This document shows positions 10,260 to 21,225 of a stretch of DNA of 64,000 bases, one piece after another. Position numbers and translations under genes: made by a program. Below the pieces are notes generated by a model. The model worked only from the letters and a program-made list of their open reading frames with translations. It searched no databases and was not told the origin of the DNA. The stretch comes from Prosopocoilus inquinatus (Eukaryota; Arthropoda; Insecta; Coleoptera; Lucanidae): assembly GCA_036172665.1 (NCBI GenBank), contig CM069870.1:70494212-70558211 (forward strand). Reading direction: 5' to 3'. Numbering within the stretch: position 1 is the first letter of the stretch; the number at the start of each line of letters is the position of its first letter.

Positions 10260-12720
10260 TTTAAATTTTTTACTTGGATTCGATAAAATTAGGTTTAGTT
10301 TAGTTGGGTTGACTTGACCTTCAAACTTGTTTTGAGTTTCCTGTTTGATTAGTTTTATTTTTTAATTCTTAACTTTCTTATTAATTTTTACATTTTAATA
10401 TTTTTACTTGACTTGATATCTATCAATTTTATTAATTTTAAATTTTAATTAAAATAATCTAGTTACTTATTTTTTTGTCGTTGTTTTGCTTTTGTATATA
10501 AATAAACTAATAATAAACAAAACAGTGTTGAGATTAGTTGTAATTGTTAGGTTAGTGTTTTTGAAATTAATTGCTCGGTTTTGCTTTTAATTTTCATTTA
10601 CTCCTACTTTTCAGTTTGCCGCCTAATTTTTAATTTTTGACTTGGGCCGCTTGGTTAAGTTGCAGGTTGGCCTTGAAATTGGCTGGGCTTAATTTTAACA
10701 GATTTTGAATTTTTAACTTTTCGTGGTGTTTTTTTTTTAAATTTTATTGTTTCAGTGGCGTCCACCCTGACGTGGGTTGGGACTAATTTTAAATTAAAAG
10801 AAAATTCCAAGTTTTATTTTTTTTATCATTATTTCTTGTTTGGGTTGACCTTGAAATTGGTTGGGTGTAATTTTAATTCATTTAATTAATTAAGTATCTA
10901 AGTAATTTAAGAGTAATTTAAGTGTCCAGCAGGGTAAGGCATTCTTTCTTTTTATTTTTTTCTTCTTCACTGCAAATGACTACAAAGTCTAGCGGATTCA
11001 ACTCAGCCCGGGAAGATGGCCGACCTTGAGATTGGTCGGACTTAATTTCTTTTTAATTTCTTCATTTTTTACTTCTGTCTTTTTTGTTTTTCAATACTCT
11101 ACGCGTGTTTAGTTTGAAGTTTAGCCTTTTTAGTTCTTTTTACATTTAATTTTTAACGATATTTGATTTTTAATTTATTTTTAGTTTCATTTTTCTACAT
11201 TTCTTTCTAGTTTCTTTTTTAAGTATTTAATTTTCTTGCTTCGGTTGTGTTAACTTTGAGGTGGCTTTAATTCTTTTGGTCGGAATTTATTTTATTTTAA
11301 TTTTATTTTCTTTCTTTGAGTAGAGTCTGACTGAATTCAGCTGGGTTGGGCTTAATTTTAACAAATTTTTAATTCCTCTTTATTTTCATTTTTTTAATTT
11401 TTAATTATTTTGCTCAGGTTGAGTTGACCTTGAATGAGGCGGGACTTGATTTTTGTTGAATTTATCTTTTCTACTAACCAGAAGAAATTTATTTTTCTCG
11501 AGTTGGGTTGACCTTGACACAAATTTCATTGATTTTTAAAAAAATTCCAATTTCAGTTTCTTTCAATTTTAATTTCTAGAATAGATTTGGATGACCTTGA
11601 TCTAATTTTCTTTGATTTAACACGAAAATTCCGGTTTCAATTTCTTTTATTTTTTATTTCTACTTGGGTTGAGATAACCTTGACCTAATTTTCATTTAAT
11701 TTTAAAAGAGTTTCCTGTTCTAGTTCCTTTCACTTTTAACCTCGACATAAATTTGATTGATTTAAAAAAAAATCCAATTTAATTTTTTCTTTTAATGTCT
11801 ACTTGGGTTGAAACGACCTTGACCTAATTTTTATTTTAATTAATTACTTCACAAAAAAAACCTGTTTTAGTTCCCTTCACATAACCTTGACATAAATTTT
11901 ATTAATTTTTAGAAAAATTCCTATTTCAGTTCTTTCATTCTTAATTTTTACTCGGGTTGGGATGACCTTGACTTAATTGTAATTTTAATTAATTAATTAA
12001 TCAATTAATTCCTTTCACTTTTAACCTTGACATAAATTTTATTAATTTTTAGAAAAATTCCTATTTCAGTTCTTTCATTCTTAATTTTTACTCGGGTTGG
12101 GATGACCCTGACCTAATTTTAATTTTAATTAATTAATTAATCAATTAATTCCTTTCACTTTTAACCTTGACATAAATTACATTAATTTCTAGAAAAATTC
12201 TAATTTCAGTTCCTTTTATTTTTAATTTCTACTTGGGTTGCGATGACCTTGACCTAGTTTTCATTGGTTAAAAAAACCGGTTTTTATTTTTATTTTTTAA
12301 TTTCTATCCGGGTTGAGATGACCTTGACCTAATTTTCACTAATTTTTAAAGAAACGTACCGTTTTAGTTTCTTTCGCTTTTAATGGTTTTTTTTTGCTTT
12401 TGAGTTTGATTTCAACTGATTTTAAATTTTTTAGTTTCTTGATTTAGTTGGATTAACCTTGACCTAATTTACGTTGACTTTCTTTGATGCTTGGGTTGGC
12501 TTGAACTTGACCTAGCTTTCACCGATAAAAAAAGAAACCAGTTTTAATTTCTTTATAATTTTTAATAATTTCTCGCTCGGTTCCGGCTAACATTGATATT
12601 GCTCGATTTTAATTTCAATTTATTTTTAAATTCTTTTAAATTTTTTACCGTTCGACTTGACCTCGAGAGAAGAGCCGAACTTAATTTTTATTGAGTTTAA
12701 TTTAATCCGGAGGGTTGAGG
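10260..12720 (+). repeat. Degenerate tandem array with TGACCTTGA cores
   Basis: The array consists of T-rich units of roughly 60-180 bp, each with a conserved GGGTTGR-TGACCTTGA-type core followed by AATTTTNATT. Exact TGACCTTGA occurs at 10846, 11425, 11509, 11592, 11963, 12244 and 12319, all on the plus strand. One-mismatch forms (TAACCTTGA, CGACCTTGA, TGACCCTGA) are more numerous. There is no coding capacity. Confidence 0.75.
11882..12160 (+). repeat. Recent ~139-bp tandem duplication inside the array
   Basis: The unit 11882-12020 is repeated almost without change at 12021-12160. Both copies contain CTATTTCAGTTCTTTCATTC, CTCGGGTTGGGATGACC and a run of (TAAT)-type repeats. The low divergence contrasts with the eroded neighbouring units and shows that the array expanded recently here. 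Confidence 0.8.
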
Positions 12721-12962
12721 CGGGGCGGCGCTCTATTTTCATTTCATTATCTTATTTTTAATTAATTCTCTTGTTCTTGTTTCATTCTCTTATTTATATT
12801 TTATTCTCTTATTTCTATTTCATTCTCTTCTCCACTGCATTTATTACAACGTAACAGCGGATTTTTTAACAAGTTTCATTCACACTCAACCACCGGTACT
12901 TCAGTCGATCGTCGCATTCTATTTAAAAACTTCATATTCTTCCCCAAAATCACAAATGTGTA

Positions 12963-13383
12963 TACAGGGTGTTTCATGATCCATCGGCAAAACTGTAGGG
13001 AGCGATAATGGAATTAAAAGAGACAGTAAATAAGTCCTCTGGAATTTTCATCTTAAACGCTTACTTTTCGTGTAACTCCAACGGTTGGGAACTGCTGATA
13101 TCTGTCATTAATAAGCATGCGGCCATAAAAAACAAAGAATCACACCACCGAAGGAGTTTACCTAGAGTTGCAGAGGCAATGCCAGTGGTGACAGTAAATG
13201 TTTCAAGAATCACCGCCGGTATTTGCTTTTCACACGTGGCCAGCAGTTCCCAACCGTTCGGGTTACGTTCGCCAGCACGAAAAGTAATCGTCCGAGACGA
13301 AAACGCCAGAGGACTTTTTCGCTTGTTTTTAATTCCTTTATCGCCTCCTAAAATTTCATGGGTGAATCGTGAAACACCCTGTA
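12963..13383. mobile_element. 421-bp palindromic MITE with TACAGGGTGTTTC ends
   Basis: The termini TACAGGGTGTTTC and GAAACACCCTGTA are exact inverted repeats. The similarity continues inward for ~60 bp (GCGATAA, GGAATTAAAA). The inner parts are also inverted repeats around ACGGTTGGGAACTGCTG and CAGCAGTTCCCAACCGTT, so nearly the whole element is a palindrome. It is flanked by TA on both sides, as expected for Tc1/mariner-type insertion. The 148- and 110-codon frames that cross it on opposite strands result from the palindrome and are not genes. Confidence 0.85.
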
Positions 13384-13479
13384 TATTATTCATTTATAAA
13401 ATAAGCGCCGAAACGTCCGCACCTTTAATTAACAACCCCGCGCATCCTAATTAAACACGTTTTTTACGACACCTGCATT

Positions 13480-14010
13480 CGGAAAATTATATTATTAAAT
13501 CCGATGCGCCACGCATTAATTAGCTCAGCAGCGCAGTGCATACCTCCTCACTCCCGCTCTCCCTCCCCCGCCGCCGCCCACACGTTCCAGCCGTAAATAA
13601 ACCCGGCAACATAAATTAATTAAAACTATCTTTTCTTCGCTGCGTCGTCGTTTCGGTGAGAGAGAGAGAAAGCTAGAAGCAAGCGCACATTAAGGGAATT
13701 TATGCGGCGCTTTAATCGATGTTGCAGGACTTCCGCTGAAACCGGAAGTGCCGCGTTTCTTTGAGGAAGACCGAAATAAATCACTTCTGCGAGGTGTTGT
13801 ATGTACATGTGTTTCGTTCGGCCCTTTTTGCTCTTGCAGCGGTTAAGCTCGGCGCGCGCGAATAAGCGCCGCGCCGCGGCGGCGGACGTAAAGAGGATTA
13901 ATTAAAATTATTATCTTTTGCTTTTCGCTTTTCGGGAAGATTTATGCGGCACGTTAATTGACGTCGTTGCTCTGGGACTTGCGTTAGAAGCAGAAGAGAG
14001 GCGCTAAGAT
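13480..14010. other. GC-rich island
   Basis: The stretch is CpG-rich (GCCGCCGCCCAC, GGCGCGCGCGAATAAGCGCC) with AATTAATTAA words and a short GA run at 13656-13669. Two related segments (ATTTATGCGGCRC followed by GACTTCC) occur at about 13698 and 13940, so it is not single-copy throughout. No gene is visible. Confidence 0.3.
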
Positions 14011-14480
14011 TATTTGTTTGGCTAGCTCAGTGAAGAAGGCCGGGGTCGAAAAAAAAAAGAAAAGGCGCCATGCCAGGGTGAACAGGGCGCCAGCTGATCG
14101 AGCAGTATAAAGAGTCGTTCCCGAAACATTTTACAGCTCGCCAGGTGCTTAAAACAACAAAAATGCGTTCAAGGTGGTGATAATTAAACAAAAACAAAAC
14201 AAAACTGAACAAAAACAAAACAAAATAGAACAAAAACAAAATAGATCACAATAATAATAATTGCTCTGGGACTTCCATTAAAACAGGAAGTGAGGAACTA
14301 AGTTTGTTCGCCTAGCTCAGTGAAGAAGGTCGGGTTTGAAAAAAAAAAAAGAAAAGGCGCCATGCCGGGGTGAACAAGGATCCAGCTAATCGAGCAGTAT
14401 AAAGGGTCGTTCTCAAAACACTTTAGATTTGCAGGAGTTATGACGACGGACGCGACAGCTCGCCAGGAAGTTAAAACATT
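13968..14480 (+). repeat. Tandem pair of ~290-bp units with TAGCTCAGTGAAGAAGG
   Basis: Unit 1 begins near 13968 and unit 2 at 14262; both start TGCTCTGGGACTT. Each carries TAGCTCAGTGAAGAAGG (14022 and 14313), a homopolymer A run, AAAAGGCGCCATGCC and AGCTCGCCAGG. A diverged third relative lies at 39718-39840. TAGCTCAGT resembles an RNA polymerase III A-box, but no correctly spaced B-box follows, so SINE identity is only a possibility. Confidence 0.55.
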
Positions 14481-15890
14481 CAAAAAATTAAAGCTCAAGA
14501 TTCAAAAGATCTAAAACTCAACTCGATTAAACGAGCGCTACTTAAACCTTTAACTGGAAAACAAAACAACCCAAGGAAAACTCGGGTCAAGACACAAGAC
14601 ATTAGAAACTCAAAAGGAACTCAAAAAAAATTGAAACTCAACTGAAATTTGAGTCCAGCCCAACTCAACTTGACACAATTTAAGCAGCTTAAAATGTAAA
14701 GAATTCTCAAACCTTTTAAAAATACTCTCTTGGAATTAATTAAGTCCAACTCAACTCAATTCAGCTTATTTCGATTCAACCTAAGAAAAAAAATTAAAAA
14801 TAATTAAAACTCAATTAGAATTCCGTAAGCGAACACAAGTCAACTACTTAAATCTAACCTGACGCACAAAAAAGATACAAAACATTAAAAGCTCAACAGC
14901 AACTCGATAAAATTGAAGCTCAATTGAAATTTAAGTCCAGTCCAACTCAACTCGGCACAATGTAAGCAAACAGTTTAAGATGTAAATAATTCAAAGCTTT
15001 GAAAATACTCTCTTGGAATTAGTTAAGTCCAACTCAAGTCAACTCAGCTTATTTCGATCCAACCTAAGAAAAACATTTAAAAATAATAAAAACTCAATTC
15101 AAATCCCGCAAGTGAATCCAAGTCATCTACTTAAACTTAAATTCGACACGCAAGAAAATTAAAAGGAACTCAAAAAATCCAAACGCAACCGAAATTGAAT
15201 TCGACTCAATTTCTCTCAACACGACACAACCTAAGCAGAAAAGCGTAAGATTTGAAAAACAAAACGAAAACCATTTTTAGAAATTAATACAAATTAAAAA
15301 ATTGAAACTCAATTACTTTTGTTTTTAATTCTTTTGTCTTAAGTTTTGCCTGGATCGGGTCATGTTAGGTTATTTAGTTGACTTGGGTTGGACACGTCAA
15401 CTGAAGCTAAGTCGACCCAAAGTCAAAAAAAAAAAAATCAAAAAAATTGCTACGACTCAAGAAATTAAAATTCACGAAACGCCAAAAAAAAAAATTCAAA
15501 ACAAGAAGGTCAAAGTGCAAAATTAAAAAAAGAAAAAACACGAAGCTCTTAAGATATTCTAATGGAATTAAATGCGACCCAAGTCTGCGCAGCTCAATTC
15601 GATCCAATCTAAGAAAATAATCAAAAAATTAAAACTCAGGATTCAAGAGAAAACTCAAAAGGAGAGATCTAAAACTGAGTTCAATTAAGCAAGCGAACCC
15701 AAGTCAATTAAACCTTTAACTGCAAGAAAAACCAACCCCCCCCCCCCCCCCGCCCCCAGAGAAAACTCAGGTCAAGACACGTGAAATGAAAAACTCAAAA
15801 GGATCTCAAACTCAAATTAAATGTCAATTGAAATTTAAGTCCGACCCAACACAACCTCTTGCCCGTGTGCACGACTGTCACTTAAAACTT
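14481..15890. repeat. AACTCAA-rich array, ~285-330 bp period
   Basis: The units share ACTCTCTTGGAATTARTTAAG, GTCCAACTCAA, CAGCTTATTTCGAT and CAACCTAAGAAAAA. The clearest pair is about 14660-14810 and 14945-15080; later units are decayed and some sequence near 15300-15400 is reversed. A run of 16 C lies at 15736-15751. No gene is visible. Confidence 0.65.
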
Positions 15891-15891
15891 T

Positions 15892-15964
15892 AAGTCCCAC
15901 TTAAATGGTTAAGTGACACTTTTCCAATAACCGAAAGTGTCACTTAACCACTTAAATACGACTT
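15892..15964. repeat. Short inverted repeat
   Basis: Arms of ~32 bp (TTAAGTGACACTTT and the reverse complement AAAGTGTCACTTAA, plus CCACTTAAA) flank a ~9-bp loop. It is probably the core of a palindromic MITE. Its outer limits are unclear. Confidence 0.55.
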
Positions 15965-16489
15965 AAGTAACGTATCCTTTCATAATTTGTTTTACTAATC
16001 ATTATAGTGCTTCCTTGTCTAACCCAAGTCAGCTGATCCTAACACGACCCGACGACCCGATCCAAGAATTAGAAACTCAAAAGCAGTTGAGTTTTAATTG
16101 TTTTCATGTGATTTTTTAATTTTCTTATGCTCGTTTGCAGCATCAAGTAAAAATATTTAAATTTATTTTATGTTAAATTTTGTCATGATTTTTTTAAGCT
16201 AGGATAACGTGTATAATATGCAGGTCGTCACTTGAGTTGGTTAAACCTATTAACATATTTTCTTTGTTGAATCTACCTTATTTCGCTTGTAAATTTTACA
16301 TCAGAAAAATTTAGATGGATCAAATACATTTCGAATCATTTTGGAACACGTGCATTCTCATCATGACCATCACCAATCAAATCAATTCCTTCAACGCTAA
16401 TGTCCTTAATTTCGACATTTCTAATATTTGGAATATTCTCGTAATTGAGGTAATTGTAAAATCGCCTTGAGGACAGGCCAGCCACGTCT

Positions 16490-16730
16490 TAAGAAAAACT
16501 AACACAATTTAAACTGTCATTTAAATGAACTGATGCATAGTATGTAAGTTAAAGCTATTGCTTAAGCAATTCCTTTCAAAAATAAATGCTTGTGCGTTTT
16601 TAAATGAGATCGTCTTATGTAAGCAAAGACTTCGAGCAATTGCTTAAGTCTTTCTTAAAATCTGTCTATGAAACGACAAGTCATTGCTTAAGAATTTCTT
16701 AAGTTTAAGAACTGACTATGAATACCGGGC
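16490..16730. mobile_element. MITE remnant with repeated TTGCTTAAG
   Basis: The right end reads TGACTATGAATACCGGGC, i.e. GCCCGGTATTCATAGTCA on the minus strand, a typical MITE-like terminus. TTGCTTAAG occurs at least four times inside. The matching left terminus is not found, so the copy is truncated or rearranged. Confidence 0.45.
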
Positions 16731-16739
16731 TAAAAGAAC

Positions 16740-17494
16740 CAATGCATTTAAACAAACTTATCGATGATTCAAATAAAATCCGCCAGATGGCACTTCTGGT
16801 AACACTGGTAACAATGCGCTACTTGATACGCTGCATGTTAAAAAAATGTATTAATTTACGATTTTAATTTGTGCCGTGTAAGATATTGAATGATAATCAT
16901 AAGAACCACATATCTTGCAAAATTCCAAGGATCAGCAACAATTTGGACTCAACAGATGGCGCTGAATCTAACTTATATTCATGCTTGTATTACATATATA
17001 AAATCAATTATTCTCACTTTTATGTGATTCATTAACTATTATTAAATGTTGCTTATTATGGTCTAATCGGTGTGTGCAATACGGGCGTAGCACTTTTTGA
17101 TATTTTCAACGAGAATAGTCGCTTTCCAATTACGAATTTCAAGCACCTGAGATGATCTGAACCGATCTGATCCGAACTATACTTCCGAGATTTCAATGGG
17201 AGTGCTGCATAAGTCAGATAAGCGTGATATATGCGTACTCATAGATACAGGTGGCTTGAGGGGACGGGGGAAAGTAAAAAGGATCACTTCAAGTGCGTTG
17301 CGTACCCTGCAATTGGAACATGTTGGATCAGTTCGGAGGTGTTTCGAGTACTCATTTTGGTAATTGGAAAGCGGCCAATATATCGAGTCAAAACACATCT
17401 GACATTGACATTTGTAAGTTGAAGTTTGTTTTTTGTGACAACGCTAACACAGCCAACGTAATAAGTCGTCAAAAACTAAAAAGAATACTAATAA
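16740..17494. other. Low-repeat sequence, no gene recognised
   Basis: This is among the less repetitive stretches of the window. It has one AGATGGCGC at 16954-16962. Partly inverted words (CTTTCCAATTAC near 17121 and GTAATTGGAAAG near 17359) suggest an eroded foldback. Overlapping reading frames of 60-75 codons occur on both strands between 17177 and 17520, but none shows a motif or consistent splice sites. Confidence 0.35.
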
Positions 17495-17622
17495 GGGCCA
17501 TTTGCACCACTTTCAGTTAAAATTTAAGGTCCACTTAACTCCATAGAAACGTTTGTTACAATAATTATTTCCATGGAGTTAAGTGGAGCTTAAATTTTAA
17601 CTGAAAGTGGTGCAAATGGCCC
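17495..17622. mobile_element. 128-bp near-perfect palindromic MITE
   Basis: Arms of ~50 bp differ at one position (AAGG versus AAGC) around a ~26-bp centre. The terminus is GGGCCATTTGCACCACTTTC. Flanks are TAA on the left and TCA on the right, which could be a decayed 3-bp target duplication as in PIF/Harbinger MITEs. The low divergence suggests a young insertion. Confidence 0.8.
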
Positions 17623-17657
17623 TCAGTGTATATTTTCTAGAAGCGCATCTCTATATA

Positions 17658-17808
17658 CAGTCGCTATTTGATTTTGAAAAATATCGGCTCATATGTATAA
17701 CCAGACAGATAAGGCAAAAGTAGAAAATGGATTTATCCTGTAAAAAATTAACTTGTCTGTCATCCGTTAAGTTACAGTTCATAATTACAGCCGCCCAGCA
17801 AAATTTTT
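17658..17808. mobile_element. MITE fragment related to 28640-28850
   Basis: The right part (ATAATTACAGCCGCCCAGCA) matches the end of the element at 28640-28850, and the centre shares GAAAAATATYGGCTCAT. The left inverted arm is missing here, so the copy is truncated. Confidence 0.6.
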
Positions 17809-18011
17809 AGTTATGTTAACTCTACGGGCGGGTTTCACAAAGCTTTGTTTAAGCGTTGATTAACTAATCAACCGTTAAGTTTAATCAGTGTTAACAATTT
17901 GATGCTATTTCACAAAACAAAAAAACTATTATGTTAATCTCTGATTAACTAATTAGAGTTTACGTTTGGCAACATCGAAAAATTGCCACTTTCACACCGC
18001 TTTAAAGTAAT
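17809..18011. repeat. MITE-like fragment with GGGTTTCACAAAGC
   Basis: The sequence GGGTTTCACAAAGC followed by GTTAATC/GATTAAC words and TATTTCACAAAAC resembles the end of another MITE. No closing terminus is seen. Confidence 0.3.
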
Positions 18012-19113
18012 CCCAAGCAGCAAGGTGTCGTCTTTTTCACGTCAAAAATTGGTCATCATTTACGTCGAATGACCAATATCAGTGACGCATTAAAGACGTA
18101 AAAATGACGGGCAAATGTCACAGCCCGGCGACGTCGTTTTTGTACGTCAAATAGTCGTGTATTTCTGACGTCATTTTTAATTGTATTATCTATGACGCAT
18201 AAGTAACCAAGAAACTAAATCATATTTTAATTTTTATTCAAATATCTGTACATATGTATACATATACCTACGAACAATAAATAAATAATATTTTTAATAA
18301 ATTCATACATATATAAACAACATAAAAAGCTATTACTAAACAGTTTGGTTCTACTCTATAGTGAAATAAAAAAATTGAATTAAGTGCCCAAGTCCTATCA
18401 CAAGGACCGTCAAAATATTAATATAACAGATTATGAAATATGAGTTACCAATACCCACCTTCTTTACACAGTTTGCTAATAACTAAAACAATAAATACCT
18501 AAAGCCAGTACACGTACAAGTAGAATATACTTTAGTTAGCTAATACATAATAAATTAACGCTCAAAAACAAATCGCACTAAACTTAAACACCATGAGCAC
18601 TACGATTCCCAAGCAGCAAGCAATCGTTTTTATCACGTCATTATTTGGTCAAAATTGGTTAAGGACGGCGAATGACCAGTTTTAAACGTCATTTTTTCGT
18701 AAAAATGTTGGTTAATATTTGACGTTTATCAATCACGTGAATAGAACGTCACTTTAATAACATAAATTTGATACTAATTTTAAAAGTTTCGTTTCGATAA
18801 TAAATTTAGTTATAGATTTGACAAGATATTAGATTTTGTAGGAAAGTATAAATTATAAACATGATTTATTAATTTATTAGTACCATTTTAATACATAAGA
18901 AGTTTACTAGACTTCTATTACGGGGTATGCAACGCATGCGCCGACACTCGATATTGGAACATTGTTCTTGTGTATCGCAGTCTTAGTGCCCGTGGTGCTT
19001 AAGTTTAGTGCGATTTGTTTTTGAGCGTTAATTTATTATGTATTAGCTAACTAAAGTATATTCTACTTGTACATGTACTGGCTTTAGGTATTTATTGTTT
19101 TAGTTATTAGCAA

Positions 19114-21225
19114 ACTAACAAAAGTCTCAGAATAATGTGCATTGCGCCATTAAAAAGTTGTATTAATTCAGCACAACTTTCATTTTAGACTTATTATCGT
19201 ATCACCGTTAATAACGGTGGAGAAAATAGTTGAATTATTTACTTTAAAAAATATCATAACTTCTATAGTCTTTATCAGAAATTAACGAACTTCGGCTCGT
19301 TTGAAAATACTATAATATTGTAAAATAGTTACAGGGCGTTATTTGTAAAAGTAAAAGATCTTCCCAGTTTCCCTAAAAAATTAAATGGAAAGGCGTGCTT
19401 CTCTTACAGTGATTACAAAGCGTCCAATCAGGAGAAGATTTTGGAAGAAGCTCGAAATTGAAAACTTTTTTTGTTCTCGAGTTATTATCAAATGAGTTTC
19501 TAACTGATTATAAAAGCGGATCTAAAAGTTCAAACAAATGCTATCGAGTAATAATTTTCATTTTGCGATAAATAGAAAGACATTCATCTGTTTAAATACA
19601 AATAATTGTTTTTGGGAACATAATATTCAAATAAAAGATCCAGACAGCAAACAAACATTTGAGGACAAATTTTGAGGAAACTTTTTAAAATAAAAATCTT
19701 AAAAATAGAAGTTCAATTGTCTGTTGCGTTTCGAATAACCGTCATAACCGCTTTTTTCTTAATTATTATTTTTTATGTTTAGAAGAAGAAGAAAATTGTA
19801 GTCAACTTTTTTCGTTCTCGAGTTATTACCAAATGAGTCTTTTAACTGAAGATAAAGACGAATCTAAAAGCTCAAACAAATGCTATCGAAAAATACTTTT
19901 TTATTTTGAGGTAAATAGAAAGACGTTAATCTGTTTAAGTGCATGTAGTTGTTTTTGAGAGCCTAATATTTAAATAAGAGAACAATACAGCAAACACATA
20001 AATGAGAAAAACACAGGCAATAAATAAAAGTAATGAACAATAAATAGTATGTTAAATGACGGAAAGCACTTTGAACATTTATAAAATACTTGTAATCAAC
20101 AATAATTGAAGGTCTACACCTAAAATATTTTCAAAATATTATCGATCTTTCATTTCGAAATAGCCATTTACTATCCGTATCAATATTAATCTCTACACAA
20201 CTCCAATTGGGCAATAAAAAAAGCGGCATAGTGAAACTTTGTTGATCACAGTGCAAGTTTGTGACTTATTAAATGAACAACCTGTACCTGCATTTAAAAA
20301 TAATTTTAAATTACGTGGGACGAAAACCTACACAACTTTCGCTAAGATATTTTCATAATAAAATGAATTTAAAGAGGCATTTACGGTTTTCTCCAGAGGT
20401 TTGGGAAACCCTGTACAATCGCGAGCAATAAATTTTAGTCGTCAATGTCAATCGAAACGTCAATTTTAGAATTATAGAAACTAATAAAAAAATCAAGTAA
20501 GTAAAGAACCTATCTTTTACCGAAAAAGAGTCGAAAATAAACTAATATTTTTATACATTACTCCCGGAATTCAAAATTAACACATTAGTCTCCTTATTTT
20601 TGATAAATTACAAGTGGTCCACCAATCTTTGACAATCCATGGCGACCAAAATTTATTGATCGCGATTGCTGCTTTTTAAAATATCGGTTTTATAAAAGCA
20701 TAGAAACAGAGATTACTAAAACCTTTCAAAAATTTTTAATATTTAAGAGATTAACGGTCAGAATTATGTAGCCTTTAAATCTAGTCGTGTTTAGAAGAAT
20801 ATAACATTTTATACAGGTTTAACAAAATGCCTGGCAAATTCGAATTGACTCTTTAAATGAAATTTAAATGCATGTCTGTCAGAATGTGATTGATCTGATA
20901 CAGGCCTATTGCCAGAAAATCACAATCTGAACACGATTTAAATTTTTAAAGCCTGACTAAAATGTTAACGACATCGGTTGTAAATAATTGCGTTTTATTA
21001 ACGAAATTAATTAATCTGAAAAAGAATACAAATTCGTAAGTTTTTATTCCTTAAATATCGCAAATTTTCTTAAAATTTTTGTTTCTGAAGCAAAATTTTT
21101 AAAATTCCTTTTCCCTCAATAACTTGATAAACACTGAAATAAAAAAAAATTTAGCGTTCTACGCGCTGATACCGCTAGGCTACAAATCTCCATACATTCG
21201 GTATGTCTAGGGGATGACAAATAAA
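19114..21225. repeat. 2.1-kb centre of the inner element, with an internal diverged repeat
   Basis: The segment is AT-rich and has no frame above ~60 codons. A ~165-bp block near 19460-19620 (GTTCTCGAGTTATTA, CAAACAAATGCTATCGA, AATAGAAAGAC) recurs near 19800-19960. A TACAGGG-type terminus is seen at 20409-20415 on the minus strand. The segment may be an insertion, or the original centre lost from the outer copy by recombination between the flanking 130-bp repeats. Confidence 0.5.
21159..21215 (-). repeat. Truncated tRNA-like (SINE-like) head
   Basis: On the minus strand the sequence reads TAGCCTAGCGGTATCAGCGC, which fits a polymerase III A-box in a D-arm-like context, and ends in a T-rich tract. 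No B-box follows, so this is not a tRNA gene. It may be a fragment of a tRNA-derived SINE. Confidence is low because the stretch is short. Confidence 0.3.

Noticed and set aside
13008..13454. 148-codon plus-strand frame and 110-codon minus-strand frame as genes
   Set aside because: Both cross the palindromic MITE at 12963-13383; their overlap reflects its inverted repeat.
14022..14040. tRNA gene from TAGCTCAGT
   Set aside because: No cloverleaf, no B-box at the right distance, and poly-A follows directly.
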